Assembly (NCBI GenBank): GCA_040218875.1
Contig: JAVJQP010000161.1
Strand: one strand, 5' to 3'
From: Coleofasciculus sp937127375
GTDB taxonomy: Bacteria; Cyanobacteriota; Cyanobacteriia; Cyanobacteriales; Coleofasciculaceae
DNA: 64,000 bases
Within the stretch, counting starts at the first letter, position 1, and each line of letters starts with the position of its first letter. The translations under genes and the position numbers were made by a program. The notes below the pieces were generated by a model, which was not told the origin of the DNA, ran no database searches, and worked only from the letters and a program-made list of their open reading frames with translations. Shown here in pieces: positions 43,875 to 52,841 of the stretch.

Positions 43875-44312
43875 TTTAATGACTTTTTCCGAGCTGAGGA
43901 TGGCTATGGTATTGATTTAGCCATCAGCTATGATGTAGAGTCTACAGTACCTATCAATAAATTTTACCTAAGTTTTGATGCTGTCCTAGATTCTGGGCAA
44001 GTGGAAATTATTGAGACGGCATCAGCGAATGGTAATGTCATTGGGCAACTATTCGCCGATAATATCACAGGAAACAGTGTTCCTGACCTAGCAGACTCAG
44101 ATACTTTCGATACACCCGTCACTCAGTTCAGTATACTCAAGGATATTAATCTGACCAGTGAAATTGGTACGGGTTTATCCAATATGACTACCATTGACCA
44201 AGAATATGCCCCAGTTCCCGAACCCCTGACTATCCTGGGTTCAGCCGCCGCTTTAGGGTTTGGTGTTGCATTTAAAAAACAGCATTCGCGAAATAAGAAA
44301 AACATCAAATAA
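43875..44312 (+). pseudogene. PEP-CTERM copy 4, 5' half deleted
   Basis: The frame from 43875 (FNDFFRAEDGYGIDLAIS) to the stop at 44312 is intact and matches the C-terminal 145 residues of copies 1-3, including PVPEPLTILGSAAALGFGVAF. The signal peptide and about 95 N-terminal residues are missing, and an upstream element is fused in their place at about 43872. The only internal starts are weak (for example GTG 44001), so a secreted product cannot be made. A deletion pseudogene is the best call. Confidence 0.8.
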
Positions 44313-44361
44313 AAAGCTACGTCAACAACATTTCTAATGATTTCTTCATTGTTGTCAATCT

Positions 44362-44393
44362 CCCGCCACCAGTCATTGGTTAGGCGGGTTTTT
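44362..44393 (+). terminator. Terminator after PEP-CTERM copy 4
   Basis: cccgcc (44362-44367) pairs with ggcggg (44383-44388), followed by a five-T run. Confidence 0.7.
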
Positions 44394-44481
44394 GTGGAAT
44401 TAGCGATTTTGCTGTTAACCCAATCTGAATTAAGGATATTGGGTCAGAGCAGTTGAACAAGTATCTATACTCAGGATAATA

Positions 44482-44606
44482 TGAGGTTTATGAAGCGTTG
44501 ATGAAGACCAAGGCTTTTTATATAAAAATTATGTGAGGATTGGGAATACATTCAGTAGCTGAAATTTCACCGCCGTTAACCACCCAGTTGGTAGGGCGGA
44601 TTTTCC
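44482..44606 (+). other. Solo leader/terminator remnant of a fifth PEP-CTERM copy
   Basis: ggtttatgaagcgttgatga and tatataaaaatt match the upstream element. After about 45 bases comes the terminator-like ccgcc...gggcgg (44570-44599). The whole coding sequence between them is gone. Confidence 0.55.
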
Positions 44607-44632
44607 TTGGCTGTCCATGTTCACGCAACATC

Positions 44633-44700
44633 TGTAGGGGCGACCCGCCGCATTAAATGAGAAAAACCAACTTATCAATTTGATCGGGTCGCCCGACCCA
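44633..44700. repeat. Palindromic repeat, gggcgaccc type (second copy)
   Basis: gggcgaccc pairs with gggtcgccc at 44686-44694. Matches the element at 8177-8244 and is likewise followed by a gggcgagtcg-type element. Confidence 0.75.
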
Positions 44701-44832
44701 TGATACCGTCAATTCAAGACTAATAATATTGGGGTTGCCCCTGGAAAAAATTCACACAAGCAACCCATTGATCTTATCGCGGGAACCCAGCATCAGGTAT
44801 CAAAAATTATTTAACACCATCTGCATGTAGAC

Positions 44833-44897
44833 TAGGGCGAGTCGAGACAGGTTAATTGTCACACCTCAATATTTGTTCAGCGACTCGCCCCTACAAC
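44833..44897. repeat. Palindromic repeat, gggcgagtcg type (second copy)
   Basis: gggcgagtcg (44835-44844) pairs with cgactcgccc (44881-44890). It overlaps the open frame upstream of the rhomboid gene, which argues against the early start there. Confidence 0.75.
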
Positions 44898-45002
44898 CGC
44901 GAACCCGATAATTCCCACAACCGCGATCACGTCTTGGATCGGGTTATCGTTGAAAAGGTGAACTTCACCTACTCCTCCCAACCCGATCGCCAATCACTCT
45001 TG

Positions 45003-46577
45003 ATGGATATTAATCAGTTGCTCCTCTGGATCGTCTGCACCTCTTGCGTTCTGAACATTATCGTCGGAATTCGTCGTGCTAGTATTTCGGATTCAGCCGT
45101 GTACATCCGTAGCTGGATGATTGTTTCTGGGTTGGTGTTAGCCACAACTGCTGTCTTATATATCCTCACTCCAGAGAATGCAGGCTGGATTGGCGGGGGG
45201 TTATGGGGATTGTTGATCTTAATGCCGATTCTGGGATTTAGACTCATGAATCAACTGGCATATCAGGAACGCTTTGGTGCAGCTAGCCGACTGGGTAAAC
45301 TCCTGTGTTGGCTACACCCCGCCCAGAATTGGCGTCAATTTGCTGAATTATTGGACACGCTGGAACAATTAAAGCAGGGTTCAACGGTTGAAGCCACGGC
45401 GATTATTAACCGCTACAAAACCACCAATCGTCCTCTGGTGCGACACACCATTGCTACCCTCTATAAAATGGAGGCGCGTTGGCAAGAGTTGCGGGAGTGG
45501 ATTGAGACCAATTTATCACAAACCGCCCTAGAACATGATCCCCGTCTGATCCTGTACTACCTGCGAGCATTAGGAGAGATGGGAGACTTAAATCGTTTGC
45601 TCACCCAACTTGATCAGTTTGAACGTATCTTAGAACGGAGCGATCGCGGCATCAATCAGAGTCAAGCTTATTTATTTGCCTTTGCCTTTTGCGGTCAAAA
45701 AGCCCAGGTCGTACAATTACTCACTGGACCTTTAGCATTTTATCCAAAGTACATTCGCCAATTTTGGCTGGCTACAGCAGATTGGGCGGCGGGAGACGTA
45801 GAGGAAGCACGTCAGCAACTGTCGGCTATTTCTCACCGCCATACTGGACTCTACCGCCATGCGATTCAAGCTCGTTTATCTCAGTCAGCTGTCAACCCTG
45901 ATGCTGTTTTGACTCCATATTCTCAGCAAATTTTAGCCCGACTTACCCTCAATCTCCAACATCAGATGCGATACGGTTCCAGAGAACGGTTTTTGGGTTC
46001 TAGAGCCTATACGACTTGGGCAATTATTGGATTAAACCTGATTGTATTTGGATTAGAAATTCACTTTGGCGGAAGTGAAAATCCGCAAGTTTTATACAAA
46101 CTTGGAGCCTTAGTACCAGAGGAAGTTCTCGACGGTGCTTGGTGGCGGTTATTAACCTCAACATTTTTACACTTTGGATTTCTGCATCTATTAATGAATA
46201 TGCTGGGTCTGTATATCCTTGGACCCTTTGTCGAATATGCGCTCTCTGGGTGGCGATATTTGCTACTTTACCTCAGTAGTGGTGTTGGTTCGATGTTGGT
46301 AGTTTCTCTAGCCACTCATTTCGGATACTCTGAGGCGCAATTTGTAGTTGGGGCATCCGGTTCCGTGATGGGAATTGTGGGCGCAACGGCGGCTATTTTA
46401 CTTCAAGGATGGCGGCGCGAGAAATCGCGTTTAGCGTCTCGTCGTTTACGGTTTATTTTATTTATTATTGCCTTTCAAGTTATCTTTGACCTATCAATTC
46501 CTCAAGTAAGTTTCACAGGTCACACGTCAGGCTTAATTATCGGTTTTTTGGTGGGGCTTATGCTGTACCATAAGTAA
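45003..46577 (+). CDS. Rhomboid-family intramembrane serine protease
   Basis: A 524-aa membrane protein. Three N-terminal helices (about 1-85) are followed by a soluble helical, TPR-like region (about 105-310) and a C-terminal rhomboid domain of six helices. That domain has HLLMN, the nucleophile in GASGSVMG (about residue 452) and the catalytic His in FTGHTSG (about 505). Start ATG 45003 (MDINQLLLW) is preferred; the longer frame from 44856 runs through a palindromic repeat. Rhomboids cleave single-pass membrane proteins within the bilayer; the target is unknown. Confidence 0.88.
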   Translation: MDINQLLLWIVCTSCVLNIIVGIRRASISDSAVYIRSWMIVSGLVLATTAVLYILTPENAGWIGGGLWGLLILMPILGFRLMNQLAYQERFGAASRLGKLLCWLHPAQNWRQFAELLDTLEQLKQGSTVEATAIINRYKTTNRPLVRHTIATLYKMEARWQELREWIETNLSQTALEHDPRLILYYLRALGEMGDLNRLLTQLDQFERILERSDRGINQSQAYLFAFAFCGQKAQVVQLLTGPLAFYPKYIRQFWLATADWAAGDVEEARQQLSAISHRHTGLYRHAIQARLSQSAVNPDAVLTPYSQQILARLTLNLQHQMRYGSRERFLGSRAYTTWAIIGLNLIVFGLEIHFGGSENPQVLYKLGALVPEEVLDGAWWRLLTSTFLHFGFLHLLMNMLGLYILGPFVEYALSGWRYLLLYLSSGVGSMLVVSLATHFGYSEAQFVVGASGSVMGIVGATAAILLQGWRREKSRLASRRLRFILFIIAFQVIFDLSIPQVSFTGHTSGLIIGFLVGLMLYHK

Positions 46578-46617
46578 TACTAAATCTGGGTTAATTACCC
46601 CCGTTTGGGTAGGGACG

Positions 46618-46663
46618 GCGATTGCCTAGTAAGCGCTTAGCACTCTGGGCAATTGCTTTTTTT
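46618..46663 (+). terminator. Intrinsic terminator of the rhomboid gene
   Basis: gcgattgcc (46618-46626) pairs with ggcaattgc (46648-46656), one wobble, followed immediately by seven T. Confidence 0.75.
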
Positions 46664-46780
46664 GTTTGCCAAAGATGATTATATACTATAGCGTCAAAAC
46701 TTATTCGTCAACGCTTAATTGCTTAAGCTGTAGCATTTAACCTCTAGTTCTGGTACATAAATGCTCATAAGCTAAAGGAT

Positions 46781-47005
46781 ATGTACCGAGTTAGAGTCAG
46801 AGTTAAAGAGCTGTGTCAGGAAAAAGACTGGAGCCTCAACGAATTGAGCTTGCGTTCTGGTGTCACCTATAGCACCGTTAGGCGTTACGCCCTGCAATCC
46901 TTGGGCAAGGTAAACATGGATACTGTGTGCAGGATAAAGGAAACGTTTGGTTGTTCTTGGGAAGAATTGCTGGAAGTACAAGGGGATAGTTCGTTCGATG
47001 ACTAA
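46781..47005 (+). CDS. Small XRE-family helix-turn-helix regulator
   Basis: A 74-aa protein consisting of one Cro/CI-type helix-turn-helix: VKELCQEKDWSLNELSLRSG, VTYSTVRRYA as recognition helix, then MDTVCRIKETFGCSWEELLE. It lacks a sensory domain. Similar tiny XRE proteins are common in cyanobacteria and of unknown target. It ends 25 bases before surE and may be co-transcribed with it. Confidence 0.85.
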   Translation: MYRVRVRVKELCQEKDWSLNELSLRSGVTYSTVRRYALQSLGKVNMDTVCRIKETFGCSWEELLEVQGDSSFDD

Positions 47006-47030
47006 GTAGTCAGGAGTCACACGGAATTTG

Positions 47031-47822
47031 ATGAAATTGCTGATCAGCAACGATGACGGAATTTTTGCCTTGGGGATTCGCACCTTGGCTGATACACTGG
47101 CACAAGCGGGTCATGATGTTACCGTCGTTTGTCCAGATCGAGAGCGATCGGCAACAGGTCATGGTTTAACCCTCCATGATCCTATTCGCGCCGAAGCAGT
47201 TGATACGATTTTTCACCCGGCGGTTAAAGCTTGGTCTTGTTCCGGAACTCCCTCAGATTGTGTCAAGTTAGCATTGGGAGCCTTAATTGATAGTCCTCCC
47301 GATTTCGTCCTATCGGGGATTAACCACGGTTCTAACTTAGGCACTGATATCCTTTACTCTGGCACGGTTTCCGCCGCCATGGAAGGGGTTTTAGAAGGAA
47401 TTCCCAGTATTGCCTTCAGTCTGACTAGCTATACGTCAAAGGAGTTTCATGTTGCAGCCACGTTTGCCAAAAGCCTGATTGAGCGACTCTCTGGTGCACC
47501 CCTAGCTAAAGTCATGTTACTTAATGTTAATGTACCGCCCGTGAGTCAGGCGGAAATTGCTGGGGTTAAGGTTACCCGTCAAGGAATTCGTCGCTATTTT
47601 GATAGCTTTGAGAAACGAGTTGATCCACGGGGTAAAACCTATTATTGGTTAGCGGGTGAAGTGATTGAGGATATAGAACAACCGCCTCATTCCCATCTTC
47701 CCCCCGATTTACCTACCGATGTTCAAGCCGTTAAGGAAAACTATATTGCGATTACGCCCCTGCAATACAACCTGACGGATATTGCTGGCGTCTCTAGTTT
47801 GCAGAGTATACAGTTTTCTTAA
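47031..47822 (+). CDS. surE: 5'-nucleotidase SurE
   Basis: A 263-aa phosphatase acting on nucleoside 5'- and 3'-monophosphates, linked to stationary-phase survival. Signatures: MKLLISNDDGIFALGIRTLA with the metal-binding Asp pair at residues 8-9, VVCPDRERSATGHGLTL, and the SGINHGSNLGTDILYSGTVS active-site segment. ATG 47031 is preferred over TTG 47028 by family comparison. Confidence 0.96.
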   Translation: MKLLISNDDGIFALGIRTLADTLAQAGHDVTVVCPDRERSATGHGLTLHDPIRAEAVDTIFHPAVKAWSCSGTPSDCVKLALGALIDSPPDFVLSGINHGSNLGTDILYSGTVSAAMEGVLEGIPSIAFSLTSYTSKEFHVAATFAKSLIERLSGAPLAKVMLLNVNVPPVSQAEIAGVKVTRQGIRRYFDSFEKRVDPRGKTYYWLAGEVIEDIEQPPHSHLPPDLPTDVQAVKENYIAITPLQYNLTDIAGVSSLQSIQFS

Positions 47823-47828
47823 GCTGGG

Positions 47829-47878
47829 TTCGTAGTAGGCACGAAGCGTGCCAGAAGCGGCTAAAGCGCTGACTACAA
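47829..47878. repeat. Palindromic repeat, cgtagtaggc type
   Basis: gttcgtagtaggcacgaagc and the terminal gactacaaac resemble a common cyanobacterial repeat; gcacgaagcgtgc is an internal hairpin. Confidence 0.5.
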
Positions 47879-47966
47879 ACTCTAAAGTCAGCGACATTCA
47901 TTTTAAGTGGGTGGACACAATTAACGTGAACGGTGGAGAACTCGCTGCCCTTGAGAAGCAAGCTAC

Positions 47967-48000
47967 GTCATTCGTCATTCGTCATTCGTCATTCGTCACT
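47967..48000. repeat. Heptamer tandem repeat (cattcgt)
   Basis: Four to five copies of a 7-base unit next to a palindromic repeat. Confidence 0.8.
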
Positions 48001-48006
48001 TAGACA

Positions 48007-48066
48007 GGGCGGGTTTAGTGACATTAGAGTGGGCAAAAAACGATAGTAGTGAAACCCGCCCCTACA
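48007..48066. repeat. Palindromic repeat, ggcgggttta type
   Basis: gggcgggttt pairs with aaacccgcccctaca. The centre (gggcaaaaaacgatagtagt) is shared with the copies at 9675 and 53412 in diverged form. Confidence 0.75.
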
Positions 48067-48092
48067 GATAAAACTCTTTTCTAGTTATTGAT

Positions 48093-48188
48093 CATTTACC
48101 TTCCCCAGCTTCCCCAGCTCCCCCTGCTCCCCCAGCTCCCCCTGCTCCCCCAGCTCCCCCTGCTCCCCCAGCTCCCCCTGCTCCCCCT
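48093..48188. repeat. Low-complexity tandem repeat (cccccagctccccctgct)
   Basis: About ten ctcccccagctcc/ctgct units in the gap downstream of surE. The complementary family is at 58039-58200 and 61746-61880. Confidence 0.85.
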
Positions 48189-48218
48189 CACCACAAGACT
48201 TATTCAGCAAGCCCTAAT

Positions 48219-48446
48219 TTATTGGGGCGTTTTTTGTAACTCCGGTCGCTCTTCCGGAACGATCGCGCCTTCTACAGGACATACCTGTAAACATATACCA
48301 CAATCGATGCAGGTATCGAAATCAATCCAATACCAGTCTGTCCCCTTGACATTTTTGCCCGGACCAGGGTGAATGCAAGCAACTGGACAAGCATCGACGC
48401 AATCTGCAACCCCTTCGCAGGTTTCGGTAACAATAGTGTGAGACAC
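48219..48446 (-). CDS. Dicluster 4Fe-4S ferredoxin
   Basis: A 75-aa protein with two iron-sulfur motifs. The first is TCEGVADCVDACPVACI, followed by HPGPGKN. The second is DTCIDCGICLQVCPVEGAI. It is a bacterial-type low-potential ferredoxin carrying 3Fe-4S and/or 4Fe-4S clusters, distinct from the plant-type PetF. It likely serves as electron carrier in the cytoplasm; the partner is unknown and no neighbouring gene is obviously linked. Confidence 0.9.
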   Translation of the reverse strand: MSHTIVTETCEGVADCVDACPVACIHPGPGKNVKGTDWYWIDFDTCIDCGICLQVCPVEGAIVPEERPELQKTPQ

Positions 48447-48551
48447 GCTATTCCCTCTCGTAGTTACATGACATTGAGAGATGATCCCCCATGGGTTTTA
48501 TGTTACTGCATTATCGGCAAGGAATCCATGTATCTCAACACCAATCAACGA

Positions 48552-48683
48552 TTATAGTGTGCCGTTTATTGCTCCACCTTTTCCCCGACAATTCGCCAAA
48601 TAGGAATGAATGAGACTTGCTTCAGGTGTATCTTTGACTTCTCGACGGGTTTTGAGCAGGAAGCCACCAGATCGCGATGACAA
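48552..48683 (-). CDS. Possible small ORF, 43 aa
   Basis: On the minus strand, from a TTG at 48683, the frame encodes SSRSGGFLLKTRREVKDTPE and continues ASLIHSYLANCRG, stopping at 48552. Composition is protein-like, but there is no ATG and no clear ribosome site. It may be a small protein or a fragment. Confidence 0.25.
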   Translation of the reverse strand: MSSRSGGFLLKTRREVKDTPEASLIHSYLANCRGKGGAINGTL

Positions 48684-48737
48684 CCTGAAGCAAGATATTA
48701 CTTGGGTATTTTTTCATAGCCAGTCGTCAGTGGTCAT

Positions 48738-48832
48738 TGGTCAGGGAACAGGGAACGGGGAACAGGGAACGGGGAACAGGGAACGGGGAACAGGCAACAG
48801 GGAACGGGGAACAGGCAACAGGCAACAGTAGA
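48738..48832. repeat. Heptamer tandem repeat (gggaaca/ggggaac)
   Basis: About a dozen degenerate copies of a 7-base unit, including gggaacgg and caggcaa variants. STRR type. Confidence 0.85.
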
Positions 48833-49182
48833 AAATGTCCTAACCTGCCTTAGTAAGGCTATAACTGGATGCAGAATGATTTAAGGGCAATCCTCAACTC
48901 AGCCAGCAGAAGTCCGTCTGGTCATGGGGCGAGGGCAGAAAGATGAGACAATAGAGGTAAGAGTGAATGACAAAGGATATAAAACAAATAACAACTCAGA
49001 CAGATAAATGTATCTAAAATTGAGATTGGTCTAAACTAACTGAAAACGGAAGCGTTTTTCAACGTTCACCGATATCGCTGCGCTTATTTGTTTTAAATCG
49101 CCCGACTGAAACAGTCAACCAGACGTGCATGAGCGTGCGTCTGACAGCCAGAGCAAAAAGTAGCTGTTCAACAGCGAATACT

Positions 49183-51786
49183 ATGACACTGTCTAATGCC
49201 GGTAGCGTTCTTGCTACATTGACCCAGTTAACCCAACTCAATCGCACGAGCGTTTTAACTCATCGAGTTAAAGACCTATCCCTTCCCGAATTTATCTGCT
49301 TACTGGACTTCATCACCGCTGAATTTCAGCAATTTCTGCGGGCGCTGGAAATGATTAACCATGAAGCGCTGGAAACCATGCTGGAGCAGGTGATGGAGGC
49401 ATTTACCCTAAAAATCGGTCAACTCCTACAAGCTGAGCGTACTACTATCTTCCTCGTTGATGGTGACAAAGACCAGCTTTGGGCAAAAATTCCCTCTGGT
49501 GAGGACAACGCCGCCAAGGAGGTTCGCATTCCCCTAAATGTGGGTTTAGCGGGTCATGTGGCGACGACGGGCGAATCACTCAATATCACCAAAGCCTATA
49601 ACCATCCCCTGTTTAATCCTGAAGTTGACGAATCTCCGGGCTATCATACCAATTCACTCTTGTGTATGCCCATTGTCAGTAGCAATAAAAAGATTGTCGC
49701 TGTCGTGCAGTTGTTGAATAAAGCTGGGGGTGTACCGTTTGACGAAGAAGATGAACAGCGCTTCCGTGACTTTGCCGCCTCGATTGGCATTATCCTAGAA
49801 ACCTGCCAATCGTTCTACATGGCAGCCCGTAACCAACGTGGTGCAGCCGCCCTCCTGAAGGCAACTCAGTACCTGGGTCAAAGTTTAGACCTAGAAGCTA
49901 CACTGCGTCTAGTCATGGATCAAGCGCGGGAGTTAATGAAAGCAGACCGCTCCACGTTATTTATGCTAAGTAAAGATGATGGGGAACTGTGGAGTAAGGT
50001 GGCGACGGCTGATGGCAAAGAGATGATGGAAATCCGGATCTCAGCCAATCGAGGAATTGCAGGTTATGTGGCGTCTACGGGTCAACCGTTGAATATTGCC
50101 GATGCCTATAAAGATCCTCGCTTTGATCCAACGACGGACAAAAAAACAGGCTATGTCACCCGTAATATTCTCTGTATGCCTGTCTTTAACTCGGGTGGCG
50201 AATTAATTGGTGTGACTCAATTGATCAACAAGAATCAAGGTAGCTTCACCACCTCCGATGAAGAGTTTATGCGGGCATTTAATATTCAAGCTGGAATTGC
50301 CCTAGAGAATGCCAAACTTTTTGAAAATGTTCTGCTCGAAAAGCAATATCAAAAAGATATCCTGCAAAGCCTTTCTGATGCGGTTATTTCTACCGATATG
50401 CAGGGACGAATTGTGACAATTAATGATGCGGCGCTAGGATTACTGGGATGTCCCTTACAACAACTCGACAATCGCAACCGTCAGTTGTGGGAGGAAAAAC
50501 TTACCAATCGCTACGTCTGGGAGGTTGTACCCATTGAACATCTCCAATTCCGCTTACAAGACAGCCTAACTACGGGGGCGAAGCATTACCTTCCCGAACA
50601 AAATTTAATGGTCGGTCTGTTTCAATGTCCCCTGGAAGACATAGAAATACCGAATACTCCCCCCTATTGCCAATCCCATGATGATACTCATCTTTATCTC
50701 CTAGCTATTCCTAAAAGCGATGACCCAAAAACCTATAGTTTGTGGAATGAAGATGATGATAATTCTGGATATTTAGGTTACCTGTCTAAACAGCAAATTC
50801 AACCGATTGAGCGGAGTATTAATTTAACAGTTAATCCGCTAACCAATCCCCAAGGAATGGTGCGAGGGGGTCTGGTTGTATTAGAAGATATTAGTCGAGA
50901 AAAGCGGCTGAAAACAACCATGTATCGCTACATGACTCCAGAGGTGGCGGATGAAGTCTTAGCCTTAGGTGAAGATGCGCTGATGCAGGGGAGTAAAAAG
51001 GATGTCACTATTTTATTTTCAGATATTCGGGGGTATACGACTTTAACCGAAAATTTGGGAGCGTCGGAAGTTGTATCGCTACTGAATAAATACTTTGAAA
51101 CAATGGTCGAATCGGTATTTGAGCATAAAGGAACCTTAGATAAATTTATTGGTGATGCACTGATGGCAGTTTTTGGCGCTCCCTTGGCGTTAAAAGAAAA
51201 TCATGGCTGGATGGCGGTTCAATCCGCCTTAGATATGCGTTGGCGTTTAGCCAAGTTTAATGAACCTCGGATGCGAAATCGTCAACCTTTAATTCATATT
51301 GGGATTGGAATTAGTTCGGGAGAAGTGGTGTCGGGTAATATTGGTTCCCACAAACGCATGGACTACACGGTTATCGGCGATGGCGTGAACCTCAGCGCCC
51401 GCCTGGAAAGTATTACGAAAGAGTACGGTTGCGATATTATCATTAGTGAATATACCTATAACCTCTGTCGCCATAATGTGTGGGTGCGGGAACTCGATAA
51501 AATCCGCGTGAAGGGGAAAAACCAAGCGGTCAGCATTTATCATTTGATTCAAGATATCGATACCCCTCTTAATGATAAAACCCACAAATTTTTAGCTCTG
51601 TATGCTAAAGGGCGTCAGGCATACATAAGTCGCGACTTCTCGAAGGCAATTGTTTATTTTGAACAAGCCTATCAACTTGAACCTAATGATAAGCCAGTTT
51701 TGATTCATATTGAACGGGCTAAACATTATCAGAATAATCCTCCTCCCGATTATTGGGATGGCGTTCATACGATGACTAGAAAATAG
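49183..51786 (+). CDS. GAF-GAF-PAS class III adenylate/guanylate cyclase
   Basis: An 867-aa protein. Two GAF domains (about 50-215 and 240-400; both with ERTTIF/DRSTLF and NILCMP/SLLCMP motifs) are followed by a PAS-like region (about 405-570) and a cyclase homology domain (about 600-790). The cyclase domain has LFSDIRGYTTLTE and TLDKFIGDALMAVFG, both with metal Asp, and TVIGDGVNLSARLES. The Lys in the second motif fits ATP as substrate. A TPR-like tail closes the protein. The start MTLSNAG at 49183 is preferred; an in-frame ATG at 49129 has no better ribosome site. Probably a cAMP signal enzyme. Confidence 0.9.
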   Translation: MTLSNAGSVLATLTQLTQLNRTSVLTHRVKDLSLPEFICLLDFITAEFQQFLRALEMINHEALETMLEQVMEAFTLKIGQLLQAERTTIFLVDGDKDQLWAKIPSGEDNAAKEVRIPLNVGLAGHVATTGESLNITKAYNHPLFNPEVDESPGYHTNSLLCMPIVSSNKKIVAVVQLLNKAGGVPFDEEDEQRFRDFAASIGIILETCQSFYMAARNQRGAAALLKATQYLGQSLDLEATLRLVMDQARELMKADRSTLFMLSKDDGELWSKVATADGKEMMEIRISANRGIAGYVASTGQPLNIADAYKDPRFDPTTDKKTGYVTRNILCMPVFNSGGELIGVTQLINKNQGSFTTSDEEFMRAFNIQAGIALENAKLFENVLLEKQYQKDILQSLSDAVISTDMQGRIVTINDAALGLLGCPLQQLDNRNRQLWEEKLTNRYVWEVVPIEHLQFRLQDSLTTGAKHYLPEQNLMVGLFQCPLEDIEIPNTPPYCQSHDDTHLYLLAIPKSDDPKTYSLWNEDDDNSGYLGYLSKQQIQPIERSINLTVNPLTNPQGMVRGGLVVLEDISREKRLKTTMYRYMTPEVADEVLALGEDALMQGSKKDVTILFSDIRGYTTLTENLGASEVVSLLNKYFETMVESVFEHKGTLDKFIGDALMAVFGAPLALKENHGWMAVQSALDMRWRLAKFNEPRMRNRQPLIHIGIGISSGEVVSGNIGSHKRMDYTVIGDGVNLSARLESITKEYGCDIIISEYTYNLCRHNVWVRELDKIRVKGKNQAVSIYHLIQDIDTPLNDKTHKFLALYAKGRQAYISRDFSKAIVYFEQAYQLEPNDKPVLIHIERAKHYQNNPPPDYWDGVHTMTRK

Positions 51787-51874
51787 GGGACAGGCACAAG
51801 TTTGGATTCCTTGATGTTAATCTACTACAGAACATTCTACTTACAGCAGATTTGGTGGTTGATGAAGTGCAGCC

Positions 51875-52612
51875 TTAAGCAAGATCCCCGACTTCTTGAA
51901 GAAGTCGGGGATCTGTCTTACTTTTGGTCGGGATCTGAAAAACCTCTCTCCAAACCTCTCTCCTACAAGGAGAGAGGCTTTTAACTCTCCCCCTTTTGAA
52001 GGGAAGAGGGGGATCTAAAAGGGAAGGGGGCTGGGGGATTAGGTTTGATATTGATTTTTCTAGATGACGTGAAAAGTCAGGGGGATCTGTCTCGATTTCT
52101 GTGATCAATAATTGCCACTCGATAACTAGAGATTTGGGAATAGTTAAGGAGAGGGGTTGTCCATGATTGAGGGATATGGAAAGGATCAGAGATTCATCAG
52201 CTTGTAATTTGGCAAAGACATCGGTAACATCATACTGACCAACATTAGGCGCAGGCGCGGCTTGAGCAAATACATCAGGGGCGGTGAGCAGTTTCCCCCC
52301 TGCTGTGGCAATTTCCAGCAATTGGGGATGGGTAAACTCAGCCATAGCCGGAAAGCCGACTAACCGCAGATTCAGGCGCGTTGACTGACCTGGTATGATT
52401 TTTTTGAATAGAACCACCTGCCAAGTTCGTCCGGATTTATCTTTCAACGACTCCTGGGAGTGATAGCGCATGATTCCCGGCGCGTCTTGGTGTTGTCGCA
52501 GTACAGCAACGGCTGGCGGAGTCAGGAAGGTGGCTTGGAATAGGAGTAATACCAGCAGGAATCTACCAAGCGTTAGAAGCAAAGAAAAGTATCGCTGAAT
52601 AGGATCAACCAT
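51875..52612 (-). CDS. DUF3122-family secreted protein, 3' end fused into a repeat
   Basis: A 245-aa protein. ATG 52612 leads into a signal peptide (FSLLLTLGRFLLVLLLFQAT) ending near PAVAV. Residues 30-185 resemble DUF3122: SLKDKSGRTWQVVLFKK and PKSLVIEWQLLITEI. The last 60 residues (LIPQPPSLLDPPLPFKRGR and following) read through intergenic repeat sequence and are not family-like, so the original stop was probably lost and the frame extended. Function unknown. Confidence 0.7.
   Translation of the reverse strand: MVDPIQRYFSLLLTLGRFLLVLLLFQATFLTPPAVAVLRQHQDAPGIMRYHSQESLKDKSGRTWQVVLFKKIIPGQSTRLNLRLVGFPAMAEFTHPQLLEIATAGGKLLTAPDVFAQAAPAPNVGQYDVTDVFAKLQADESLILSISLNHGQPLSLTIPKSLVIEWQLLITEIETDPPDFSRHLEKSISNLIPQPPSLLDPPLPFKRGRVKSLSPCRREVWREVFQIPTKSKTDPRLLQEVGDLA
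51882..51914. repeat. Perfect palindrome, agatccccgacttctt type
   Basis: agatccccgacttctt pairs with aagaagtcggggatct. It lies inside the extended 3' end of the DUF3122 gene, and is followed by further repeats up to about 52030. Confidence 0.8.
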
Positions 52613-52841
52613 AAGTATTCGATATAAAGTTAACTCAAAGATGTTTGCATATTTCCCCAGAAGGCTTCGCGCATTCGTTACCCCCGCCAGAAACAAATAT
52701 CAATAATACCAAGGATAGATGTGTCGGGGTGACCTGCTCACCTAAATTAACAATTCAAATTCATTAAATTTTATCGGGTCGCCCTTTATTCTCGCTAATA
52801 TAGGATATCTTATTTAAATTGTGCCATAGGAGAAATTCATC

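Larger units (their letters stand above)
48447..49182. other. Intergenic region ferredoxin-adenylate cyclase
   Basis: About 740 bases with a possible 43-codon ORF (48552-48683), a 12-bp inverted repeat (48616-48627 with 48683-48694) and an STRR (48738-48832). Nothing else supported. Confidence 0.45.

Noticed and set aside
48093..48188. Regular repeats that could be mistaken for a CRISPR array
   Set aside because: Units are contiguous, with no unique spacers; it is a minisatellite.
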